A stretch of DNA of 64,000 nucleotides, taken from contig PYST01000003.1 of NCBI GenBank assembly GCA_003049485.1, forward strand, positions 186,001-250,000. Reading direction: 5' to 3'. Within the stretch, counting starts at the first letter, position 1. Each line of letters starts with the position of its first letter. Below are positions 33,350-46,300 of the stretch, piece by piece. Source of the stretch: Ophioceras dolichostomum (taxonomy: Eukaryota > Ascomycota > Sordariomycetes > Magnaporthales > Ophioceraceae). A program made the translations under genes and the position numbers. Under the pieces are notes generated by a model. The model was not told the DNA's origin. It did not search any database and saw nothing but the letters and a program-made list of their open reading frames with translations.

Positions 33350-36300
33350 TTACAACACACCACCGGCACCGCCACCACCTCCGCCAAAGAAAAACCCATC
33401 AAACAGATCCAGCTGCGGCCCGTCGCTGAAATCGTGATGCATGCCCTCCCAGCCGAGCCCCAACCCGATATCCATCTGCGCGTCAGGCGGCACGCCTCCA
33501 AGCTCAGACGACGCCGACCCCGGACCTCCTCCTCCACCAGTACCAGAGACGGACCCTGGGCCTCCACCACCTGCAGAGTTACCGTTGCCACCGCCGCCGC
33601 CGCCGTCGTTAGTGCCACCAAGCCCTTGCAGGAACTCTATGCCCTGCATGTCCGCGAAGCTGAGTAGACCGGGTGTGAAGGCCGACGTGGGCTGCTGCGG
33701 GGAGGAGGACGACCCTTGATGTTGCTGCTGCTGTTGCTGTTGCTGGAGATAGCTGTCCATGGTGCTTGCTCCTCCTGCTGCTGCCGTGCGCGGCGTGATG
33801 GGGCCGGGGGAGTTCATCAGCCCGACTACGGAGTTGGCCGGTGATTGTTGATGTGCGAATGTCGGGGAGACGGCCATGACGTTTGTGGTGGTGGTAGGGT
33901 CACCGCCGCCGCCGCCGCCGCCGCCGAGGCCGACTACGGAGTCTGGCGTGCCTGCTACGGATGAGTTGCTTGCTACGCTGTGGGGTGGCGGTTGTTGTTG
34001 TTGCTGTTGTTGTAGCTGTTGCTGGAGGGGCATCACGAGGCCGAAGGGGTTGTTGTCGCCGGCGCCCGGGTCGGGCTTTATGTCCGGGAGGGTGGCGAGG
34101 CGGAACTGAGGGTTGCCGAGGGACTGGATCGGGGGCGAGGCGGCGGATGAGAGGGCGTAGGAGGCGGTGTCGGAGCGGTGGGAATGCGACTGGGAGCGCG
34201 TGTGAGAGTGAGAGCCATGCTCGGTGGATCGGCGGCGGTGGTGGCCTTGGTGGTGCTGGTGGTGCGGCGGAGCGGGCCTGCTCCTGTGAGAGGACGTGTC
34301 GCTGCGGGCGGCCCAGTCCGTGCTTGTGGTCGCCCTGCTGTTGCTTTGGTGGTCGACGCTGTTGCGCGAGCTGGACCGATGCCCGCCGCTGGCTCGCACC
34401 TGTCCAAAGCCGCCCGTCGACGCCGCCATCTTGATCGTCGCCTTGGCCGTTCGGTCAAAGGCGTCTCGGCAGGACTCTGCGGGTGGGCACTTGTCGCTCA
34501 GGTCTGTGAAGACCGAGTTGGCCGCCAGGATGGTGAAGTCCACCTCTTCGCTGGTCTGATATTCAAAGAGGGGAGATTAGTTTATATGTACAGCATGTGT
34601 GCTCGGTGTTTGGAGACCAGCGTGGGGTGCGGGTGCGCAGTTTAGAGGAAGAATACTTACAAGTCGGCTCCGGACTATAGGGGAATGCCAGATGGCATAA
34701 AGGTACGAGATGCCAGCGATGAACAGGTGGTGGGTGGCCAGATAGGTGTAGTTCACCACTCCCTGGAGGTGCAAGCCCCGATACAGGCGGAGGATGCGCT
34801 GACCGGCCTCGGCGACCTTGAGGTAAACACGATCCTCATCCTCGCGCAGCTCCACATTATGCACGCTGGGGCTGTTCATCTCCTTCGAGGTGTTGTACTC
34901 GCCCTCAAACATGGTCGGCACGCTCAGGCTCTGCCGGTACAGCATGATGATGGCCTGCCAGTAGTTGAGGGACAGGAAGTCTGTCGAGAACTCGACGCCC
35001 GTCTGCTCGCGCGACGGCGACGACTCCCTCCACTCGTACAGCCGCCGGTCGATGTCGATGCGCCACGTGCGGAACGAGTCGAACCGCGACAGGAAGGGCG
35101 AGGGCAGCGACGTGTGCATGTACGGGTTGTCGCTGTTCTGCCCGCCCGCGCGCGCCAGCTGTGCCTGCTGGAACTGCAGCACCTGCAGTATCTCGGACTG
35201 AAGCAGCCGCAACCTGAAGTAGTGCTCCGCTACCAGCTTGTACGTCGGCACACGCAGCTCCGGGTTCTCCGGTTCCTGGAGCCCGCCGTGCGGCGTGATG
35301 TACCGGTCCTCTAGCAACGAGGGGAACTCGGTCGTGATGACCTGGTCGGACACCCCAAATGGCCGCCCTACGCAGATGCTCACCAGCCGGTCCAGGGAGT
35401 ACGTACACCACCATAGCCGTCGCCGGAGGTCGCGTATGTACTCCCTCCTGCCGCGTTCGCGGTCCCTGTCCGCCGCCTCACCTGACTGCGCCGGAGTCTC
35501 ACCTAGGCCGTCCTGTGGATCCTTGCCGTCCTCGTAATGAAGCCCCAGGTCGATGGCGAGCCTCATCGCGACGCCGATAATGTACCTACAGTTGCCAGCA
35601 CGTGCGATCAGCATTGGGAATCATGGGACGGGGCAATGTTGCAGGAAAGAAAAGTCAGGAGTGGGACTAAGAAAGAACATTCAAACTCACCACAACCCCG
35701 GAGGCACTGGCCTCAGGAGCGCGAAATTCGCCAAAAGCAACACCGCCTGGAGCTCCTCCAGCCCGCCTCCGCTGCTCAGGCAGGCCTCGAGATGTACAAT
35801 CGCGCTCGCATGGTACTCTTCGGCCTGGCACTGCTTCGATCCATCCTTGCCGTCACCGTTCGTTCCAGCGCTGTTGCTGTTACTTTTACCCGCTGATGCC
35901 GGCGGTGGTGGCGGCGGCGCCTTGGATTCGGCCAGTATGATGCCCCCACCGATGGCGAAGACCATGTTGAGCATGTACAGCTCCTTGGGCCCGCGGACGC
36001 GCTGGCCCTCCTCGACGTAGGCTTGGTCAAACATGCGCATGAACTCCTCGCGGTGCAGCACGGGGATCTGCGGGTTGGCGTGCTGAAAGTAGAGCTCGAC
36101 CAGCCTCATCCCCAGCTTGCGGTCTGGGAAGGTGGCCGGGTGGATGGTAGGCTTGGTGTGGAGCCCGAAGAAGGAGTCCCGCATGGACGTGCCTCCTGCC
36201 ACACTGCTGGCGCCCGCGGTGCCGGGGAGAGGCTTGCTGTATGGTCGGATCCCTCCCTTATCCGAGGTGGATTTCTGGTCCGAGACCGACGACTGCACGG

Positions 36301-37054
36301 CCGCAAAGACCACGCGGGCAAAAGAGATGCCCGTCGCAGAACCCAGGTAGCGGGGATTGGACGAGCCCGGAACTGTCTTTGACACTAGTTTCTGCAGCTT
36401 TGTGGGCCCGTCTCCGTTACTCTGGTGATGGCGATGGTCGCGGCGGGAGGAGACGCTTTCCATGGCGCCGGCGTCGGACTGGCTCACGCGGGTGGAGGCA
36501 TCGCCGGGGGACGCCGCCGTGCTCGAGTCGTTGCCCAGCTTGGCGCAGTACTCGAGGTTCTCGGCCGGCGGGAAGGGGATGTCGTTGGCCTTCAGCAGGG
36601 TCTCGAGCTGCTCGATCCGAGTCTCCAGGTAGAAGACATAGCTGCGCGGTATCTCTTGCTTGGTGATGGGGTCGTACCCGACACAGGCAACACCGGCCTT
36701 CTCACAGCTGACACAGCTCGGCAAGCGCTGGTCGCAGCGGTTCTTGCGCAGACGACAACGATTGCAGGCGCTGACGTTGCGAAAGTTGCTGCTCTGCCCG
36801 ACCTTGCCGACACCGCCGCCGCCGCCGCCATAGATCGAAGGCGCGGCACTGCTGCTGCTGGTGTGCATGAGATTGGCGGCGCCATCGTGGGCGAACTCGC
36901 TTGAGGGGGAGCGGGCGCCCGGTCCGGCGGATGCAGTTGCTGAGGGCGGCGGCGAGTCCCGGTCCGGCGAGTTCGGGCGCTGTCGCTTGGCCGGTTTCGG
37001 GTTCGGCGACGGCGGCGGATGTATTTGCGACGTGTGCATAGTATGCGCAGACAT
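33350..37054 (-). CDS. Zn(II)2Cys6 transcription factor with fungal-specific TF domain
   Basis: Nuclear DNA-binding regulator. Exons 37054-35691, 35585-34661 and 34555-33350 (two 105-nt introns) give 1164 aa. The binuclear cluster fits CX2CX6CX6CX2CX6C exactly, with Cys at 97, 100, 107, 114, 117 and 124 (CNRCRLRKNRCDQRLPSC). It is followed by the linker DPITKQEIPRSYVFYLETR and a short coiled-coil dimerisation helix to about 160. The middle homology region (about 330-700) has the family hallmarks: ELYFQHANPQIPVLHREEF, IIGVAMRLAIDLGLHYE and RRRLWWCTYSLDRLVSICVGRP. The C-terminus (about 800-1164) is Gln/Gly/Ser-rich and ends in a short acidic-hydrophobic patch (GPQLDLFDGFFF) that could be an activation motif, then poly-Gly. 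Target genes cannot be read from the sequence, and no metabolic cluster adjoins it. Confidence 0.91.
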
Positions 37055-39693
37055 CCTGGGCCGTCCCCGACCGGCGAGCAGCTATTGCTAGTCTCCCGGA
37101 CGGTATGCTTCTGAGCGTGGGTTCGAAGACTGCCGGTGAGGAACGTGGCGAGCTCCCGTGCGAGCCAGCGGAGGCGGCGGCTGAGGCGGGCAGCGGCGGC
37201 GCGGGACGCTTGGGCGGGGAGCGTTGTGGGCAGTGTTGGTACCCCAACTAAGGGGGGAACTTGGGGACGGGAGCTCGCTAGCTGAGGGGCGCTGAGGGGC
37301 GGATTTCGGGGATGGTATTGCCGAGGGAGCTCAGACTCGTCTCACTGTCTGTCCTCTGTCTCTGTCGGCCGCCTTCGGAGCAAAAAGTAGCAGACGGGAT
37401 CCAAATTGGGTATTTCTCTCGTCTACTTTCTTCTTGCTAGCACCTCGTCCGATTTATGTTCGACCCCATATTCCGTCACGGAGTGTCGAGGAAGCTCTTG
37501 TTGGGGGAAAGGGAGCTGAGCTGATGAGCCAGGAGAAATCAGAATGGGCGGCGACAAGTCAATGGGAAAACACTAATGGGCGGAGTTTTTTTTCAGGCCT
37601 GCCTGCAGATGCAGAGATTGAGATGATTAAAGCTGTGCTAGGGGTCCTTGTCCACTGCTGGTACAGCAGGCTCGAGGAACTTCATCTGTTGGAGCTTTTG
37701 AGCTTTTTGTTCATCTGAAGGTGCTGACGTCGCACAAGAGGCAAAGCGTATGAGGTATGGGATGAGTTAATTTCCACCATGGATGCAAAGTTATTCTCGT
37801 TTTTTTTTTCTTTCCCTCTTCTTTCTGTACCCGTAAAACAAATCAATGGTTACCAGTCGAGATTTCGCCTTCGCATCTCAATGATGAGCGAAACGCACGC
37901 GGGATTCCACAAGGGAAAAAAGACAGCGAGAAAAGTTAAAGGACCCCTGTCCGCTGCCGCCCACCCGCTACTCCATTGCTTTCTAGCGTGCCCCCCCAAG
38001 AAGTGGAGTATGCCTAGATCCGTGTCACCTTGATAAGACAATTTGGGCGAATCACCGTTCGGCTTTTATTCTGTTGAATCGAGTAATCAGCACCCTTAAC
38101 CCCCACCTCCCTGGTCGATCGCCACTCCAACCCTCTTGAACGGCAGCACTGGACCTCTTGACTTACGTTACAGTTTATACCTCGAACGGCTGGAGCCCCC
38201 AGAACCCCATGCGGGATGATGGTCAGCCGCCTGCCTATTACGTATGCCGGGTCGACGGTTGTGCATCGTGCAGGGAGCTTTCCTCGAAGATGCAGCTTTC
38301 TCTACGGGGAGCCTCAGAAAGTGGGTAAAATGGGAAAAGAAAGGATGGATGATTGTCTTGCGTCCTGCCGTCGCCTCCGACTTCTCTTCTGGGAACCACC
38401 GGCGGATTCTAAGACATCGTGTGGGGCTCGGCCCCGAAAGACATTGACGAACGGCAGGAAGAACTTCCCGGGACAAGAATGCGGAGTCCCGACCTACCAC
38501 CACGATGGTTCTTTTTGTTTTTTTCTCCCCAGCTGCAGCCTCGGGCGGCAGATAACTTATCGTGTTGCTTCTAGAACGGCGGGGACTGGCAGCCGAGCCA
38601 GAGAACACATCTTCGGCAAACCGACAATAAATAGTGTCATCATTTCTTTGTGGTTTCATGTTATGCCTCTCTGGAAGAAACCAGATAGGTGATTTCTTAT
38701 TTGCGTGTGAAAACACGGACGAACTTTGCCAGGGAATTGCAACAGATTTGTATTGTTGAGAAGATAAACAGGCTGGCTAATAGAAGAAACCACGGATACT
38801 TGATTGAAGTGTTGTCATGTCAACCGGTGTCAAGAAAGGGGGAAAAAGCAAGAGAGATGATCCCGAGCCTGCCCAAGAAAAACCGCGCAGATGGAAAACA
38901 AAAAGAAAACCAAATACAGGGTATCCATCGCGTTGTTGTAGAGTTGTTTAGCCACGCGGCCAATCCGAAGCTCCGTCAGGGAACGGCGTTTCGCTTCGTC
39001 TATTAAGGGTGTGTTGTTTTGAAATCTTTGGGAGTTGCTGAGGAAGTATTTAGGTGTCTCATGCCATATATCTTGCTCCTTTCAGCCACATCCCGTTCCA
39101 TGACGAGAGGTTGATTGTTTTGAGTTTGCGACAATGGGCGTGAGTGGCTAGGGCCGTCGTTAGGGAGCAAGAAGGCAGAGCTCAATGCAGATCGATGTGA
39201 TGATGAGGAAAATAAAACCTTCCAGCAGCCAGAAAAATACGCCGAAAAAATCCAAGGAGATGATCCGGTTCTCTGTATGTTCGCAGTAATCCAATACTTT
39301 CCAATAACCAACAGAAACAATGAGAGGTTTCGAATGTGCTAATCGAGGGGGGTAAGGGTAAAAAAAAAGGGAGGATTGCGAACTCAAGCGGACAAGAGCA
39401 GACCATAGACCAAGATGACCTGCACCCGGCAGCCGATATTCGTCATGAAACGAAAGGATTAAACAGGGCGCATCATCAGATGGTAGAATGAGCAGATGGA
39501 TCGGTATAAAAAATCAGTCTAGTTTCGAAGTGAGGGCAGCGTAGCAAACACAGAGAGGCCAATGGGCTCTCAGGGGGTATTTCGTTTTGTGTCAAAAGAA
39601 GCAAGCGAATCAACGAAAGCACGTTTTCGAGAAGGAAAGATCAGGGGTGGTATAGAGATGAGAAGGAGGCACGGGAACCTGATTTGGGCCAGG
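37055..39693. other. Spacer, 2.6 kb
   Basis: Long promoter of the transcription factor gene plus the 3' flank of the MFS gene. There is GC-rich leader sequence up to about 37300, then mixed sequence with T-runs near 37800 and 38510. No coding frame is convincing. Confidence 0.5.
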
Positions 39694-42147
39694 TTACCGA
39701 GTTGGGGCAGCTAATGGCCGAGTCTCATCTGCCGCGGTGGTAGCGTTGGGGGTGGTTGTGGAGGTGGGCGTGTCTTCGACAGAAGGCGAAGCAAGCGACG
39801 CGGCCGCCTCGAGATCGTCGTCGTCGTCATCAGCCTTCTCGTCCATCCGGCCCTTCGGCTCCGTGATCTGCAGGCTGACAAAGGCGCCGGCGATGGTGAC
39901 GAGGCCGCTGCACCACCAGGCCAGGCCGGAGTAGCCAAGCCGGAGGCCGGCGGCGTAGAGCAGGCCGGAGATGGTGGGCCCGAAAGCGCGGCACAGGCTG
40001 GCGGTCGAGGCCGCCACGCCGTTGATGGTGCCGAGCGAGAGGAGGGTCGGCGCCGAGTTGGTCAGCAGGATGGCGTTGGCCGGGTATGCGACGGTCGAGA
40101 AGGTGCACTTCCACACGATGAGGATGTAGATGCCGGTCATGCGCAGATCCTCGGGCAGCAGAACGACGTACGGCGTGACGAGGTACAAGGCGAAGTAGAA
40201 AACGGCGAAGATCTTGAAGACATGAAGCGTTCCGAGCCAATGCGTGATGATGGGGAAGAGAGCCGCGGTCGAAAACAGCGAGTAGATGCCCTGCACCCCC
40301 ATGATCCAGCCGATGGTAGGCGTGTCGAAGCCGAAGCCGTCCGCAAACTTGAACGGTAGCGAGATTGGCTGGTGCTGTGGTGGAGTGGACAAGAAAACGG
40401 GTAGCAGCTGGTCGTACGTCATTGTGTGGCTAGTCGGGGAACGAATTCTGTTAGAAATCTTCTCGTCCTTCTGTACTCAACCTTGACGACAAGATCGATG
40501 CTATTTTCTCATCTCAGGGGCCACTGGGCAAGCACTGGGCGAGCGACTTACAATGCCATGATCCCATAAGAGATGATGTTGAGGACGATGGGCTTGGTAA
40601 AGATCTTGCCTTGGGGCTTCTGGTTCTCAACGGGGGCGAGGCCGGAGCCGCCGGCGGGTTCGGAGGTGGAGTTGGATGCGGTGGCGTTGGCCGTCAGGTC
40701 CAGGTCATCAGCCGGCTCCGGGCCGGACACGGAGGCGAGTTGGGGAGAACTCTCGTTCGTCTTGTATCCAGGCAGGCTGTCATCGAGATCAAGAAGGAGA
40801 GGCTGCTCCTCGGCCTTCGGGGCCTGACCTCGGCGTGGCCATGAGATGCTCTTGACCTTGGCAACGAGGGCCTTACCCACTTCACGGCCCAGGTCCCTCT
40901 TGTGCTTCTTCAGGGCGTGTGTCTCGTCGAGGAAGAGGATGCCGATTATGACGCCAACTACCACGGTCAAGGCGCTGAAGACGTTGGGCAGCAGATATGG
41001 GTACTTGTCCCAGATGGTGCCCCGTGGAAACATATCTGGATGGTGGACACACGGTTTGGCCAGGTAACCACTAATCCACGGTCCAATGACAGATCTGCAG
41101 TAACGAATAGTAATATCACGCGTTAATGCACAAGTCCGAAATCACACCAAGCGGTCGGCCTGAACCTGCCTGTACCCGCTCTTCAGCAGCAAGCGTCACC
41201 ATCACACTGAGGGCGAAACTGGCACTTACCCTAAGCACCACACGGTCGGCATAATCGTGTAAGCTCGCGCTGTTTTTGTCCCTCCTGTCAGTTACACTAT
41301 GTACGGAGCCGACGATCCGATTCGTCCGCTGCGGGTTGGAATGGTTTGATCTGGGGGACGGATAACACTCACGCTGGTGCTCTTTCGCGGTCACAAGCTC
41401 GGCCACTGTGGTCTGCAGCACGCCGATGTTCCTAGAAACGATTGTCAGCACCTAGTCAGCACCTAAGTACGTTTTATGTCTCCGAGGGCGCAGGCGGCGG
41501 GGTGCTGTGAAGGCCACTCAGAGACGGGAAAGTGTGCCGACCTAAGAAGGGATTGGGTAGGGGTAGGGTAGTTCGAGTGTGTCGTGGTGCTTCGTAGGGT
41601 GCTTACCCGTTCAGAAAGCCGCCCAGTGCTCTTGCCAAGAGGGCGACGTAGATGTTTGGAGCGAAGCCGAAGACCAAGACGCTGAGTGCTGTGCCCGCCA
41701 GGCCAGTGAGCAGGACCGGCTTCCTTCCAATCTTGTCGCTCAGCCGGCCCCAGAAAACGCTTGTCGAGAACTCGGCAAAAGTGAAGGCTGATGTGACCAT
41801 TCCGGCGTAGAAGGCAATCTTGCTTTTGTCCTTCGTCATGCCGAAGTCCTCCACCATGAAGTATATGTAGGGGAATATCCCCATGAAGGCGATGGGCTCA
41901 CATATCCGGCAGAGGGCTGGCCGCTTCACCGTCAGCATTCCTCCCTGCGACAGTGTATGCTAGTTGAATGGCGGGAGTTCCAAGCACAGATCGGAAGCGT
42001 TGCCGGCTCGAGATGTGCTTGAACGAGCGACAAATGCTTACCGAGAATAAGTAACTGCTGCTTTGGGAAGGGGGGCAGCTTCTTTCGGGAACCTGGAGTT
42101 GCAGAGGCCCCCGCGGAGGAATTGCCGGTACAGTCTCTCCTCCTCAT
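39694..42147 (-). CDS. Major facilitator superfamily transporter, DHA1-like (Ycr023c type)
   Basis: Twelve-helix proton-coupled membrane transporter. Six exons (minus): 42147-42042, 41916-41607, 41431-41373, 41269-41230, 41094-40552 and 40429-39694, with all phases consistent, giving 597 aa. Exons 3 and 4 are only 59 and 40 nt. Junctions are supported by continuous protein: LLIL-ALCRICEPIAFMGIF, GGFLNG-NIGVLQTTVAEL, KEHQ-PRAYTIMPTVWCLG and FHTMTYDQLLP. MFS motif A is present after helix 2 (GRLSDKIGRKP). A long hydrophilic loop at about 235-340 separates the two six-helix halves, as in DHA1 proteins. The C-terminal tail is acidic (DDDDDLEAAA). Relatives include yeast Ycr023c and plant ZIF-like carriers. 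The substrate is unknown; membrane (plasma or vacuolar) is inferred. Confidence 0.92.
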
Positions 42148-43320
42148 GTTGAAGGCGGACGACTCCTCGCCGTTAGACGAGCTTAACAGCTAGGGAGCCG
42201 TGCACGATGTAGCACGATAGGCGCAAGGAAGTGGTGGTAAAAGAGGGATAGAGGAGGAGGGCAGCAACAAGTAGAGAAGGAGGAAGATATAGGTCAGGTA
42301 GGTGGTAGGTGGATGAGTGGGTGGATGTGAGAAGAGCGCGTAGGAGAGTGAGTGAGGGAGCGTAAGGTGCGTGAGTGGGTAGTGTGGGTGAGTGTGTGCG
42401 CGCCAGAATAAATTGTGGACGGAGAGACAGTGTGAGAGTGCCTAGCTCTCAAAGAAGAGGTCCGTTAGCTGAACTTGGCCACGTTGAGATGAGCTAGGTT
42501 GGAAGCCAAGTTCAGACTCGAGACCGGACGCGGAGGGATTAAAAGGAAGAGCCCCAAGAGCCCCCGTGTCCGCAGGGCGACTAGCGTGCTTGAGCTTTGT
42601 GTAACACACCGGGGCAGTCAGAGGACGTAGTCGGGGGGCAGTGGACGCAAGAGGACCAACAGAGATGGGTAGGTAGATACCTCTACCACTCCGGACTAGG
42701 TCTGACGTGCGCCTTGGGAGAGCCAGCGAAATGGGGGCGGCGAAGAAAACGATGCAGAGTGATGTAACCGCAAGCGGGTTGGAAGCCAGAGAACAACCGG
42801 TGAGAAGACAGGGCAGATACGGCAGAAGACAGAAAACGGAGACAGTCAGAGTGGATAGACGGTGCGGTGTGTAGGGGTGGGATTTGAGGAGCCCAAAATG
42901 GCATAGGTATGCCTCAGGATGGGATGGATTATGTAGGGATATGTTGGGGGAGGTAGGGAGATGTAGGGAGAGACGACGTAGCGAGAGATGGGCACGTGTG
43001 ATACTCTTTTTTGGCACACAGACCAGGGGGTCGAGAAACAGAAAATAAGGGGAGCTAAGAGATACAGACAAAAGGAGACAGCGACGGGGACGTCAAACCT
43101 TGGGGGTGAAGCGCAACCGTCGTCAGGTATAACTTTAGACGCGGTGGAGGCGTTGGGTGAACAGGCATGGAGAGCAGGCAGAGAGGAGCGTGAGTCTGTG
43201 AAATGCCAATAAGGCAGAGCAGGTCACAGGATCCATCCTGATGCGGGTACCTCCCTGGGAACCCAGGGAATCCAGGCTGTCAGGAAATGGCGGATAAGGA
43301 AGAAAAAAAATTGGATTACG
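42148..43320. other. Upstream region of the MFS gene
   Basis: Strongly purine-rich on the plus strand, hence pyrimidine-rich on the coding strand, with GTGAGTG and GGTAGGTGG short repeats (about 42295-42400). This looks like a fungal promoter and 5' leader. The 209-codon minus-strand frame across 42442-43071 is low-complexity Ser/Leu/Pro and not called. Confidence 0.5.
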
Positions 43321-46300
43321 AGTGAAACAGCGGTGACAAGCTTCTGCGTATTCTCTGAGAATGGGAGAAGTGAGAGAGTGTGCTCAGAAGGAGGACCCAA
43401 AAAAGGGCTGATCCGTATTGTAGGCTAGCAGAACTGGGACTAGCGCGGTAGCTTTGCTGTCGTAGCATGGGGACGGTAGTTCGCTTCTGGTGGACGACGA
43501 GGAAGGGAGGGAAGGGATCCTGGCTGGTCGTTCGCCCGCCCATCGTGCTCTGGGCACGTCGACAAACCGTTCTTCGTGTCAGTTCTCCTGGGCACCAAAC
43601 TAGCGGGCGGCCGGGATGAAAAGGTGGGTGGTGAGAAGAACGCCGCACGCCGCATGGATGGGTCGCACACCCCCCTTCCCCCAGACTCATGGCAGCATCC
43701 TTGTTCATACTGGCCTTGGTCCTGGTCTCGGCCCAAACTTCGACATGAAAGGCAAGGGTGTGATGCGCCGTATGAGTGGGCACCATGGGGTGGGATGAGA
43801 TGGCATGGCACACATGGCTGAGGTGGATATGATCATCCTAAGGCTCCAGGAAGACAGACTGACGGAGAGAAAGAGAGGGAGGAGAAGGAGGAAGATGAAG
43901 GGGAGAGGAGAAAGAAAAAAAAAAAGAAAAAGAAAAGCAGAATAACACATATTAGAGTGCTTTCTGGAGCTTTGACAACAAAGAATGGAATTCTCTCCTG
44001 AACTCTTCCTCTTCCACTCCCATCGTTTCTATTTTCATTCACGGGCACTTTCAGTGCGATGTCAACCATGTCGCATTTCATCGGAGTCGATGATGGGAAT
44101 ACGAATGGTTTTGACATTCAGCATCTTGCGGATTGTTGTTGTCTGCCGAGAGTGGCAGGGGGGAAACAGTGGGAAGGAGCTCATACCTTGGCTTTGCAGG
44201 AAACATCCAGAGCACACGAGGCACGAGGCGAGGTGTTTGATGGTGAGCTTGGTGGTGAATGCAAATAAATGTGGTATGTACGGACCGCTCCGACCGACTA
44301 TGAGGGTACTTGGGACATCTGGATTGACAGCCATTCGCCAAGAAATCAAGAAGGGCATGCGTTGAACTTGGGATGATGGCGAGGGTTTCTCCACGGGGAA
44401 TGTCACTGGATCAATGTTGCATCTTTGGAGGGTGACGATCGAAGACGGGCCACCCCTCCTCCCCTTGTCTCTGCTGTCAGTGTCCTGCCCCCCGCCGCCT
44501 GTGTTCCTTTTCGTATGAAGGCATTCTGATATCTGCTGAGCCCAGGCCACCGACTTGGCTCTGAACAAGACCATTTTCCTCGGCATGTGCCGCTGATTTC
44601 GCATACGGAATTGAGTGGGCAAAGGCTGCGCGAAAGCTGAGGGAGCGGCCCTTGCCCCATTCTACAAGAGAGGTGTGTCGGATGGTGGCCGGGCGAAGAG
44701 GGCAACTTGCCCAAAACAACAACAAAAGGCTGCATTGCATGAGCATGGAGGCGGCGGTGCGTCGAGTGCGAGGTGCCTCAGGCGGACGAAGGAAGTACAT
44801 GACGCACCTCTTCTTTCTCAGGAAGTACATATATGGCACGGACGAGCGTCGGCGGCCAGGGCGGCGCCACCAGTCCCACCACGCCGTTAGTGTCCTTTAG
44901 GCCGGGCCCGTCGATTCATTGCGGGTGCGAGCAAGAGCGAGAGAGTGTGTGTGTGGGTTGATGACAGGGGATAGCACAAAAAGGAAGGGAGCTAGGTGGG
45001 CAGGTCATGGAATTGAGTTTGGAAATGTTCTGGCGTGGCAAATTAGTACGTGGGATGGTGGTTGGTGGTTCGTGGATGGGTGGGATGAGGGACTTTGGAC
45101 TAGTGAGGGGGAGGCGAAAGAATGAGGGGAGAGAGTGAGAGAAAAACAGGATGAGGAAGATAACGAGTGCGTGAGACGGAAGACGGGGAGGAGCCGAGGA
45201 ATGACGGGAGACGGAGCATCCGGAGACATCATGGGGGCTGGTGAGGGAGGGCGAGGAAGCAACAGGAGGTGCGTGGTTTGCTCAGATTGGTGATGGAGAG
45301 AGGGGGCACAGTCCTTCCTGGGGTGAGCGTGCCAGCTGCTTGCTGATTGTGATGATTATGAGCTTGATTGTCATGAGCTTGCGGTTGTTCCTTGCTTCTT
45401 GTGTTCCTTGTTATGGTACATACTCTTCTCCCGCCGCTGTCAGCAGCTGTCACAACTCTAAAAGTTGCAAGCCTCCCTTCCTGTGCTCCCTTGGTAGTAC
45501 CTGAAGAGGAGTGCAGCCATGATGCGAATGGGCGGAGGAAAGGCGGAAAGCCTCGACTCACTGTGGTCATCAAAGCAAAGCCTCGTATTTGAGAGGAAGA
45601 CGATATGCTGAGTACGAATACATACGACGGGGCAGCGAGTATGTAGTAGGTTCCAGCTTGGTCGTTGCGATATTCTGGAGTGGAGGAGTGCGCTTGTCCA
45701 GTCCCAAAACGGGTCGATCAAAGCGTCGCGGCTTCCATGTCAGAGTGGAGGAGAGGGGTCAAACGCCGGTCCCTCAGGCGGTGAGCGCGAATGGCTTTGG
45801 AAAAAGCCTGGGGTTGTAACTGGAGGCGATATCTGGACGAATTAGGTTCCGCATCATCCGCGCACGAAAAAGCCCCAAGAATGGAAGCAAGACGGACAGC
45901 TTTCTGTTGTTGGCTGATGATAGGTTCGGTTGTTCCTTCCCTTCAATTCTTCCCTTCTGAATTCTCATGCATACCAGACGGGTCGCTTTCCCTCGGCATA
46001 GCCGGGTTAATTCTATGCCCGACCGAGCCCATTTCCCGTCCAAGCATTACAGGTTTTCACGGGCAGGCTCCTCATGGAGATATCCTACATGGCAGACACA
46101 GCTGTCGTGACTGCGCGACTGACGACTCACAACAGACTCTGGCCAGCGAGTGCTTCCAGGGATGTACAACGTAACATGACTGATTCGACAGCCCTGCTTT
46201 TAGGGAGCAGACTCGCAGCGACGCAGAATGCCAGGTGCTGTCCGTTTCGCAAGCAAGCAGAAGCAAGGTAGGGGGCCACATGGAGCAGGAGGACCTCCGA

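Noticed and set aside
42442..43071. 209-codon minus-strand frame upstream of the MFS gene
   Set aside because: Low-complexity Ser/Leu/Pro sequence produced by a pyrimidine-rich leader.
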